From Clytia hemisphaerica (lineage: Eukaryota; Cnidaria; Hydrozoa; Leptothecata; Clytiidae), in NCBI GenBank assembly GCA_902728285.1, contig CACVBU010000910.1, positions 1,496,080 to 1,560,079 on the forward strand: DNA of 64,000 nt. The letters run 5' to 3'. Both the position numbers and the translations under genes were made by a program. Positions 34,201 through 46,200 of the stretch are shown piece after piece (position 1 is the stretch's first letter; each line of letters begins with the position of its first letter). The notes under the pieces were generated by a model. It did not search any database, was not told the origin of the DNA, and saw only the letters and a program-made list of their open reading frames with translations.

Positions 34201-37200
34201 ATTAAATAATCGAATAAAGGAGATTAAATAATCGAATATAGGAGATTAAATAGTCTAAACGACGGCAGCTATTCGATTAAATAGTCGAATCATTAATCGA
34301 ACTTAATAATCGAAAATCGATTATATTTTTGAGAAGATCCCTAAAGTTGTGTTATTATTATACTGCACAGAATGATCCTAGTCTTATCTCCTTCGCTCCG
34401 GTTTTAAAACTCTTCTCTTTCGATGAAGGCCAAAGAGCCTGGCGAAGTTTTCTATTATGGACTAGAAAGATATCCAAAATATAATCATAACCGTTAAAGT
34501 TAAGAGTCTTAAATGTTGAATGGAACAGAACAGAATATTTTCCAGCAGGTAGAAGATGTGTTTTTTTTTTCAGATATCATAAAAATGATTTTGCTATTTT
34601 TTCAGCCGATTTCACGCAAAGAAGGTAAAAAGTCATATCATCATATCACGTAACACAGTTAGATTTCAGTAAATCATATCACACATGTGGGAACTTGACT
34701 GTTCTTTTTACTGTGAAATCATTTCATAAGATTTTGAATTATTGAAAATTTTATATACGATTCATAATTCTAATTCAGCCTAAATGTTACATTTTTTCGA
34801 ATTGATAGAATGCTCTATTAAACAAAATCAATGATTCATTTTTCTGTATTTTTGTAGAGTATCGAAGACAAATTGATCAGGAGTATAAAGATTTATTGAA
34901 GAAAAAACAAGATCAAGAAAAAGTATACAGGTATGATTTTGATGACCAGGTAGTATTCCTGTTGTCAATGTTTTGACAAGAAATAATTGTTATTATTGGC
35001 TTTTTGCTTTGGATTTGCTTTACTAGATTGTGGCTTAGAAAAAGATTAAGAAAATGAGAATCTCATATTATTATTTTTTACCAGCTGTAAGGCAATAGTT
35101 TAACTATGATATTTTCTTTTCTAGAGTCCAATTTAATGACGACAATGCTGATAAAGGGTATGCTACGAATTCATTGCCAACTGAATTTTTAATATCTCCA
35201 TCTCATTGGTTAAAAAGTGAAGCTGATTCAACATCAAAAATGCTTTTCAACGATATATAACATAACATCTTTTGTTTTGAAAGCTATTCTGGTCTGTAAA
35301 ATAGACAACTATGATTACTTCGTTGTTTTGTTTTTAGTAATGAAGTCATTGTCTTAGACAGCCGAGATAATGACCTCATAGAATTGGTAAGTTTTATAGA
35401 TTTTATGGTTGAAAATGATGATTCTTCTCCCCTAACTTTTTACAATAATTGTACGCCTCTATAATTGCGATTTTTCTCAGATTCATTACAAAAACTTTTC
35501 GACTTTTGAATTCGAGCCTGGAATAGTGCCCACTGGTGCCCAGCATAATTATATAATGAGTTACGTTTTTTTTTCAATGGAAGCTGAAATCAAGAAGACG
35601 AGGAAAAAGTGCAGAAACAGAAAGGTATTGTGGTCATTTAATACTTGTTTCCTTTTGTAGGGCCAAATAGGATTTGTATATGGAAGTATATAAATCAGTG
35701 TGAAGATTCGTTTGTCTAAAGCAAGAGAAAATTGCCACGGTAATTTATACTGAGTATACTGTTATGTATTTTCCAAATTTCTTTTAATTTTATTCAGGAG
35801 CACTAAATTCAAAGAGATGCGTGGTGATTCATTGGATTATGGAAGGGCCAATTCTGTTCCTCCAAGTGTCCCACCCATTCTTGGAGGTGAATATCTCAAT
35901 TACATTCAATAATATTATATATTCAAATATTATATAACTGGTAGAGCAGTTCCGCCATCATGTAGGAGACGGATGATTATTTTAAGTCATTTTCGGATCA
36001 ACTTTGAAAGTGAAAAAATTATACAACCATAATCTAGCTTGTCGTCATCTAGCTGCCCTTGATATTTTGTCCAATTAATAACTGTTATTTTTGAAACCCA
36101 TTAGGATGTTATAGTTAGCCATCTGAAAAATTCTAAATTGATGAAATTGAAAATATTTTCAATGAATCGAAATTTGATTTCACTAATTTTTCAACAGGAA
36201 ACAGCAACACTCAATTGAATAAACAAAAACAACAGAAATACAAGTTAGAATTGGAAGAACAAATGAAAGAAAATCAATTACTGAAAGCAAAGTGAGTAGT
36301 TTTTTATCACTTTAGTTAGAATTTGAGTTGGACTGTAAAGCACTTTAAGCGAATAAATTTTCGCGCGGACTTTGAAATTTCGTAAAAATTATAGTCTAAA
36401 TTTTGAAAATAGATCCAAGCAAAATTTGATCCACTTTAAGGTCTTTAGGAGATTTGAACAAATCAATGTTGACCTTCTTAGTCACCAGGACCCCTTTAGG
36501 CTCAAAGTCTTCGGTCTCAGAACTTTCTTTCGAGATTATTTGTTCGGCGAGAATGATCGATCTACGAAAAAATTGTGTGTCAGAGACTCCAACAAGCGAC
36601 CCTAGATCAAATTGATAATTGGTTATCGAGTGTTTTTTATTTGAAATCATTTACTAAAGTTTGAAGTTTAAAATTTTTTTCTTATTTTTGACTTTAGGGA
36701 GAAGTTGAAACGGTTAGGACGTGTTACGTCAGATGTGGACGTGGCTGAAATTGAGGTAAAATTTGATCTATTGAAGTAGTCAATTTATTTATCTCGGTGT
36801 CGAATAAAACAAGTTTTTAAACCAAACCAGTTTGAATTGTGGTGAAGAATTTAAATTCACCTAAATCATCCAAAATTTTGAATTAATGAAATTAATAAAA
36901 ACTCAAATTTTAAGGAACAGTTAATGTATTTCATAACTGTTTATCTTTTATGTTTAACTCAGCTACCGAAAAACAATAAGAACAAATGGGCTTTACCTGT
37001 CCACAACAAGGCAGACACATCTCCTGGCACCGCCACTACCAATAAAAGAAATAATAGTGAACGATTAGGTGACAAAGAAGTATCTCCGCACCAACTACCT
37101 CATCAACACCAACAGCCACAGTATCTAGTCAATAACATGCAACAACCGGTTATCAATCCTTTCTATCAGCAACCTGTTATTCAGCAACAGTACCCTATGG

Positions 37201-40200
37201 GTGGGCTACCACAACCCGGAATGTATCAAGCTCCTACCATGCAAGCGATGGGCATGAATCCTATGGGCATGAACCCTATGATGCAATGGCAAATGGCACC
37301 TTCAGCATATCAACCCATGATGCAACCTGGATTTAACGGCAGTGGTGGTGCACAACAATTTAAAGGGAACCCCTATCAACAGGGTGCTGGTGGAGGAGGA
37401 GTATATGACACTTTGGATACTGACAGGAAGAATTCAGCCCGCAACAGAAAACAGTGGGATGTCCCACCACTCGATTTAAACGGATCTGTCAACAAAAATC
37501 AAAGTAAGAAGATAAAAATTGAATGCTCGAAGGTTTTACATGATAATTATAAGTTAATCTTGACATTTAAAAAACATTTTTATATCAATTTATTTTGTGT
37601 AAATCATGGAATAATTTTCTCAGTAGTGCCTTGTAGATAGTGAGATGAGAAACTTTGTACAAATTATTATTTTCAATTAAGGTAACTTCTCTTCGAGAAC
37701 ACAACACGATTCTTCCACGACATCTAACAAAATGAACATACCACGTCGGCCGAATGTTCAACCGCCTGGTGGAAGTGGCCACAATCTGTTCAACTCACCT
37801 CAAACCAACAACAAAAATGTCACTGGAGATGGTGATGAAGCTACACAGAAACGCCTGAAGCAATTGCAATACCAAAAAGAACTACATTTGCAGGTTGGTT
37901 GAAATTTTCTTTCTACAAATGAATAATTATCCGAAGCCAGCATTGTAGTTCTTATCAGCGGATGTTTATTTCACGTATGACACTGTTTGTGAGGCAACAT
38001 TTTTACAAATCACACTGTTTGTGGGGTAACATTTTCACAATGACACTGTTTGTGTGGTAAATCTTTTCAAATATTACCACATACGATTTATTTCATTGCT
38101 GAAACCAATATTCGTGGACCAACAAATGTTGTCCTAACAAATGTTGTCCTCTTGAAATTTCATCCCTTTACAGCCTCAATCAGCGGTGGCAATGATTATT
38201 TATTTTTTTGATTATTTTTTCGCAAGCTGTTCCATTGCCTTTTTAATTTGATGTTTTTGAATTTTTCTAGATGGAGATCAAAAAAGAAAAAGAAGCAAAA
38301 GCAAAAAGAGAGCGTGAAAGGTGAGAGCTATAGTTTTTCAATCGATACGTCTGAACCAAGTAATGATGTGGAACTCTTGAATTATTATTTTTTTGTCTAT
38401 TGTTGTTTTTCAGATTTTTATCTGCTAATAGAGAATGAAAGAGTAACTCAATCTTTTTCAAGAGTTATAGAAACAAATGCAAGTGAACTGCTTGAAAACG
38501 AAAGATTTATCTTTATGAGTAGCATAGGCTAAATTTTCCTTCTTCACTTACAGATATGAACAGAAACTTGAGCGGGAAATTGAAGCTTACGACCCTTGGG
38601 GACGTGAAGGAGCCGGTGCTCCGGTCCGTAATAAAGATGGTCACATTGTTGGTATGAATTTTTCTATAACTTTGTTTATGATAATTTTTGTGCTTAAGAC
38701 TCCCTTGTCGGTCTCGGTGTGGTTAGTGGACAATCTCTGTTTTTTACAGTTCAACGGTTGGCCTTTCTCAGTTCTCAGATGGTTAGAACAATTGCACCGC
38801 AAAAAAATTGTCGTTTTGAAGCTAGTGATTGATGGACTCTTCAGCTGGTTGAAGCTCTCTCAGGGGTTGAACCTGTCAAAAAAGAATGAATATTAAAAAA
38901 ATATGACAAAGTTCTATGTAAGTGTTCAAAGTAAATTGCATTCTAGAGAAAATATGAAATGAAAAGCTATTATTAACCTTAAGAGCCACTATGAAAGCAA
39001 ATGCAAAGCAAAGTGATAACCTCATCAGCTGGTCAAAATATGAAGGCACCAAATACACAAGTTGTGTACAGACTAACACCAAGTGTATTGAAAGTGGGCT
39101 GAGTTCAAAAATGATTGAATGCGCTAGACCATGTTGACACAATGATTAAGTTTAAATCAAAGTTTGACATTTATGTTGCACCTTGATAGCCTCCGTTGGA
39201 ATAAGCCAATGGCTGAGCTGAGCTGGATCAACTTTGGTGGATGATGGATTAAATTCGTGCCAAATATTATTGCCGTTGTAGCTACAATATGTGAATAGTC
39301 GATTTTTGTAAACGCTCAAACCCACAACTTTCTGACACTGACAGGTTTAAAGATGACCAGCAATTAACATCATGCTTTCGAATTTCTTGATTAGTTGTCA
39401 TAGTTACTTTCGTTTGCTTTTACTCGCCGACTGAAGTTTTGGTTTTATTTTCATCCTATTAATTATTTCTTCTGTCTGTTTATGAATAAATATTGATTTC
39501 TTTTTGAATTTATAAATCAGTTTTTTTCCTCGTTTCGTAAGTTGTTCGATGCAAGGCGGTTATAATCCATTTTGAGTCTTTATTGATCGTGTTGGTTTTA
39601 TCGTGGGTTCTATACTTAGGGATTTGTCCAGTCTTTTTCTAATAAACGATTGGTTAGATTCTTTTAAAATGAGTGGAGATTTCTGATCAATAAACGGCGT
39701 GAAAAATACAATGACAATGATTCGGAACATCGGTCCAAGTCCTTGTTAGATTGCATTCGAAAAATTGAAATGAAAAATGAAAACACGAGCACTACTCTCC
39801 AGTTGGAGAATGAAGTTTTAAACGAAAAACTAAAAAAAATGGCTGCTGAGAGACGAGAATTGCAGAACAAATGTCGGCTTTTGGAAATTGAAAATCAGAC
39901 CCTTTGCTCGAAGTTGAATCGCTGTATCGAAGTTTTTGATATCATACGGGCTGACTTAAATCAATCTCTGGCTCATAAGAGAATGATGCAAGAAAAATAC
40001 TCTCTTTTGCTTTAAGATAATCAACAAAAAATCAAGGTGTTAAAATTTTATGCTTAGGAGTACAATGAATCCTAGAGACTCTTTTGGCCCTGTCAATTGA
40101 AAGAAAACTCTCGAGTTACATTTTACGTGGGTTTGTTTTAAAAGGATAAATTTAGTGTATTTATAATGAAATAGATGGTGCATTTATATTTACATTACCA

Positions 40201-43200
40201 AACAATGTTGTATATAAAATTAGGAATTCAATAGTATACGTTATTGTTATAAATTGTACATTGAAAATTTAACGATAATGTATCCAAAAAAAAAAAAAAA
40301 CAAGCAACATGCTGAATGGACCTACCTAATGATTAACATCAGATGAAAATAAGAAAAAAGTGACAATAATTGTACAAAAATTCAGAATGGAAAAATAAAG
40401 CTTGTGTGTTGAATAATGTAAAATGGTAAGAAGGAATTTCCCAAAATACGAAAATCACTTGAACCATTCAGGCCCAAAAAACCTTTTAAGCTATTTTTGG
40501 CCCAAATTTGCCCAAAATAATTTTCCTTAAAAATCTGGCTTCGTCACATTTTGGGCATTGCCATTTTGCATCATTATGCAAAAAATCAGAAATAAATTAT
40601 GAGTCAACATTGAGAAAAGCTATATTTTCTTATTTGGTTAAAGGGAATTTCCCCAAAATACGAAAATCCGTCTTTTAAGGCGAATAAGAATTTCCCGGGA
40701 AAAACCACTTCTGTCATTCTTTAGAGAATCTTGCCCTCCATCTTTGTACAAAAAATCAGAAAAAAGCAATAACAGGATTTTGCACAAAGTCCAAAAAACC
40801 CTATTTTAGGCAGTTTTTGGCCCAAATTTGCCCAAATATATTATTTTTCGAAAATCTGGCTCCGTCACATTTTAGGCATTACCATTTTGCATCATTGTGC
40901 AAAAAATCAGAAAAAAATAATGAGTCAACTTTGATAAGCTATATTTTCTTATTTGGTTAAAGGGAATTTCCCCAAAATACGTAAATCCGGTTTTTAAGGC
41001 GAAGAAGAATTTTCCGGGAAAAAACCACTTCAGCCATTCTTTAGAGAATCTTGCCCTCCATCGTTATACAAAAAATCAGAACAAAGTAATGACAGGATTT
41101 TGCAAAGTCCAAAAAACCCTATTTTTAGGCAGTTTTTGGCCCAAATTTGCCCAAATATATTTTTTTCGAAAATCTGGCTCCATCACATTTTAGGCATTAC
41201 CATTTTGCATCATTGTGCAAAAAATCAGAAAAAAATATTGAGTCAACTTTGAGAAAAGCTATATTTTCTTATTTGGTTAAAGGGAATTTCCCCAAAATAC
41301 GAAAATCCGTCTTTTAAGGCGAATAAGAATTTCCCGGGAAAAACCACTTCAGTCATTCTTTAGAGAATCTTGCCCTCCATCTTTGTACAAAAAATCAGAA
41401 AAAAGTAATGACAGGATTTTGCACAAAGCCCAAAAAACCCTATTTTTAGGCAGTTTTTGGCCCAAATTTGCCCAAATATATTTTTTTTCGAAAATCGGGC
41501 TCCGACACATTTTAGGCATTGCCATTTTGCATCATTGTGCAAAAAATCAGAAAAAAATAATGAGTCAACATTGTTAAAAGCTATATTTTCTTATTTGGTT
41601 AAAGGGAATTTCCCCCAAAATACGAAAATCCGTTTTTTAAGGCGAATAAGAATTTTCCGGGAAAAACCACTTCAGCCATTCGTTAGAGAATCTTGCCCTC
41701 CATCTTTGTACAAAAAATCAGGAAAAAGTAATGACAGGATTTTGCACAAAGTCCAAAAAACCCTATTTTTAGGTAGTTTTTGGCCCAAATTTGCCCAAAT
41801 AAATTTTTTCTCAAAAATCGGGCTCCGTCACGTTCTGGGCATTGCCATTTTGCATCATTGTGCAAAAAATCAGAAAAAACTAATGAGCCAATCCTGAGAA
41901 AAGCTGGTAACAGACGGACGGACGAACGAACGAACGAACGAACGGACATGGGTTAATTTATAGGACCTCCACCGGGGCACCCGGAGGTAGGTCCAAAAAA
42001 CTTTAATAGTAGGGGGCAAACCCTTAGGACCCGTGACATCTTTTATGCGACGCAACCAAGTTGCATTTTGACGTCATTTTCGATCGATTTTCTCGATTTA
42101 CGTTTGGAAATCGACTATATCCACTTAAAAGTCCTATATGTCGTTTTTCGAGAGCTTTCGATTGGTATAAGTGGTTTCGAGTTTTATCGAGTTTGAAATT
42201 AATTAATTTTGAAATTTTAGAGGTGTTGTGACGTCAGTTTTTGAGTCACAAAAAAATTTTCCTAGGCCTTTGCGAAAACTCCTCGCGAAGAACTCTTTAA
42301 AGTTTGGTTGCGTTACATTTTAAAGATGTCACGGGTCCTCTAAAGGTTTGCCCCTAAAGCTGATCATTCACTTTCTGCTAAGATTCTATCTAGCCTAGTT
42401 TTATTTTCTACTCTGTAAATTTTTAGAAATTTGATAAAATTTGAACATTATATGGATTGATCAAGCGGGAAAAGTTTACCTAATCCTAACTTTTTTATAA
42501 ATTTGGTTGACAATGGATTCGGAAAAATGTTGTGCAGATAATGCCCGTGCTCAAATATTGATGGATTAAGAAATTGTGAAAAAGAAAACACATCAACTTT
42601 GTATTGAAACTGTTTTTCAAAAAAACTTTGGGTCTGCATTTTAAACTTTGTTTGAAATAATGTACGCTACAGAATTTTTCCCGATTGGCCTGAGAAATAT
42701 GTTATTGTTTAATGATGTTATTTTTTCTTTTCCTTTAAGAATAAAATACCTCTATTTTCAGATATAAACTTTGCCCTTATTCACTTCATCCCTCAGTTAG
42801 TTATTTAAAAGATTCACTTTCTAAACTTCTTTCTATTAAAATGGTATCGTTTAACGTATCTTCTACCATTTTGCTTACGCAGCATTTTTAAACTAAAGAA
42901 TGAACCAACTTTTGAGAAATTCTTTTATCGATTCTTGTTTTGTCAGTATAAGTCTCGTGCCTGCTGCTTCATATATCATGCGAAAGAATATTTTTTACTA
43001 TTTTGTAGCGAATCTGAAGAACTACCAGAATGATCATGACAGCCCTGACAAACCACAAAATCACCAGTACCAACAACAACAACAACAACAACTCCAGCAA
43101 GATTTACATTCTGGTGATGAAGAAAGTCCTCTCATGAAAGCACTTAACGAATCACAAAATAAAGGCACTCTTGCCAACACCTACAGAAGCCCCAACTCCA

Positions 43201-46200
43201 GTATGAATGCTGGGCAAAGTAAGTATTCACTGATGTTTTGTAGCATTTTCTATATCTAAGTTGATATGAAAAATGTTCGATATTGCAGTCGAATGCGGTG
43301 CCTAGCTTTTTGAAATATGATTTTTTTTCCAGACCACAAATCACCAAAAACATATGCACGAGGTGCTGCTCTCAAAGAACTCAAAGGAATCGGTTCAAAG
43401 GTAAGACCACTTTTATCTAGTTCGCTGAAAAATAGTAGGACCCTCCAGGAGTATGACTTAAGACAATTGTAAAATAGATTTTGATGATGACAGTCAGTTC
43501 AAAATATTATCAGTAGTCAAATGTGTAATCGGTCGTCCTGGTGAATGTCAATCTTTATCAAAACGTCCGGTTGTTCATAGACCTTTCCATAACAGCCCCT
43601 TTCATATAAATATCCTCACAAAAACGAATGTTTAACCCTCAATTCTTTCTGCTTCATCCGAAACACTCGCCTAAAAACTCATACTTCACACCCCTTTAAA
43701 AAAGTTTCACTCAATTCACCGTTCAAGCACTTGCTAATTGAAAATGAAATTCTTTAAAACCCTGTAAACATTAAAATAAATATCTAAATATTTTATTTGA
43801 TTATCATGTCCCGACTGATGCCCTAGACTTATGCCTTATGTAAAGCAATTTCTATGGGCTATATCGTCGAAAATTTCAGTAGTTGCATGATGATAGTCCA
43901 TTACAGTAAGGAAAGTTTTCAAAATTACCAAATTTATAACATTGTTCTTTGCATTGTTCTCAGAGTCCACGTGATCAAGTAGAGCAAGACGAATATAAAT
44001 CATTTCTTCGACAACAAGTATGAGCATTTACTTTTTTTTCACTCCCGTTACGTTTCTCACGAATAAGGTTCGGCACTTTAGGGAATCTGCAGTATATGAC
44101 TCCCAAGCGATTTAAACTACCTGAAAACCGGGCCGGTCTTTAGACGGTCTATTAGGGGCCGGTAAAAGTTTACCAAAAGGACGCTACGAGTTCAGTTAGT
44201 TTAGCGACAGTCAAACGAGCAGCCAAGGAGCGGTCAAATGAGCACCTACGAGTGCCTAGGAACGTTCGAAATCAGATTTTTCGAGAAGTCTTGAAGATCG
44301 ATTTAAATCAAAAAATTTAAGTAAGAACACTGGGCTGCTCGTAAAGTACCAAGACCGGTACAATTTTCATGTGCTTTAGGTCGCTTTTGGGGAGTCACAT
44401 AATGGCTTCTGGCTTTTTAACAACATTACCTCTTTTTATTTGCTTTCTTGACTAAAGCTAGAAATTCACATTCTCAGTGACAACGGCAGCATATTAGGTT
44501 ACGCATGAATCGTCGGAACTTGGGAATCATTTTGAGATAAATGAAAAAGTTTCCAACACTATTAAAGAATATAGCTTCAATGCAGAATGAAGCTGCAAAC
44601 TGAAATGTTATAAATTCATCATCATTCATTTCGCTATTTGTGAATGATTCGAATAGGATTATAGTAATTATCTTTGCAAGCACCATGGAAACGGCAAACA
44701 CACTGAAAAGAAATCTCAAAGTTTTTAAAGCTTTTTCGTTGCGCACTCGAGATTGAGATTCTTGTCGGCTTTCCTTCAACACTTTTGACATTTTGAAATA
44801 CAAAACAACCAATATGACCAAGAAAAGAAATGATATTGATGTGTCTACGTTAAGAACATGTTCACCATAAAAATACAGAATCTGTGAATCCACATGACGT
44901 TTTAGGTATGGTAGATTTGGTAGATATGCTAAAAATGACGCTGTTAAAGTTGCCATGGAGCAGCCAAAGTAACGCCGTTTTGTCCATTTCCTTTGAAAAG
45001 GAAAGACAATGCTTTGGTATCTCAGCAATGAGACTAAAAATAGACCAAACATCGATTGAAGTAGCAAAGGTGTCGTCAAGCTAGTTATCTGTTCAATTGC
45101 GTCATTTTTAGAAAACAACTCTAACTCCATCAAATGACGGGGTGCTTCTGTAACGCAGATACCTAAATCGGTGATCGCCAAAAGTAATAAGAGAAAATGA
45201 TACGTGCTCATTTTTTTCAAGTGTTTCCGGTTACTGCTGATGATATAACAAATAATCAATGAGTTGCATATGATTCCTGTGAGTTTTATAACGAATGCAA
45301 AATACAAATTGAAAATGCCAACATAGCCTAATGGCTCATAATAGCCTGATCCTGAACCAGATCCACTGAAACTATCATTCCGGGAGTCTTCCACCTCTGA
45401 TGTTTGATTTGACCATTCTTGATCTCCTGATATGTAAATATCTTCGCCTGACATGACACAGTCACCAATATTAGTATTTCTTTTTGACAATTAAAAAAAA
45501 GTAGGCTTGCTTCGACCTTCTTCAAAATTTCATCAGTCAAATTGATGGTAGGTCACGTTGATGATCCTTTTAAGCAGTAAATCTTTAAGCTATTTTGTTG
45601 AGGCTTTTGTTTTAAATATATATTAAAGTTATATACTATTGTCGAATGAAGTTTAATAATGTGTTTTATTTCAATACTAATAGTTTCACGCCGTGGAGAC
45701 ATCATCAGTTGAAAATAAATTATTTTTTTAACTACTAGAGTTCGTTTTAAATGTTTACGAAGAACAATGTACTGGTTTCTTTTGACAGCAATTTGACGGC
45801 AGTCTTTTATTAAAGTTATAAAAAGAACATCCTGCTAAAGCCCGTGTTTTTTTAAATCAAGAATAAGATAAACATTTCCTCTTTCTTTTTTTGCCTTTCA
45901 ATAATCGACGTCAAGGAAACTTTTTCATATGTTTATTTAGATTTTTTGTAGAAAATGTCTTTACGTTCCTCTTTGGTTCAAAGAATTCGACTGCGAAAAA
46001 AAATTTTTATTCATTTTCATAGCTCATTAATAAAAAATACCAACATCCGGTATCTTTCGGCTTTGTCTTATGATCTTCTTCGTGACTACTGTGATTTAGT
46101 TATCAAAAGAAATCCGCTGAAAATAAAAAGGGCCAGTGCAGTCTGTTTCTCTATAACATACCCTTCATTCTGACATTTTTCCTAAACCTTATTAGGGGAT

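Noticed and set aside
41360..42055. Several overlapping open frames on both strands
   Set aside because: They are copies of one another translated from the 320-bp tandem units; no domain, and they shift with the repeat.
45955..46173. 72-codon open frame upstream of the antisense GPCR
   Set aside because: No recognisable domain, no splice context in phase with the CSPP1-like exons, and composition typical of chance frames here.
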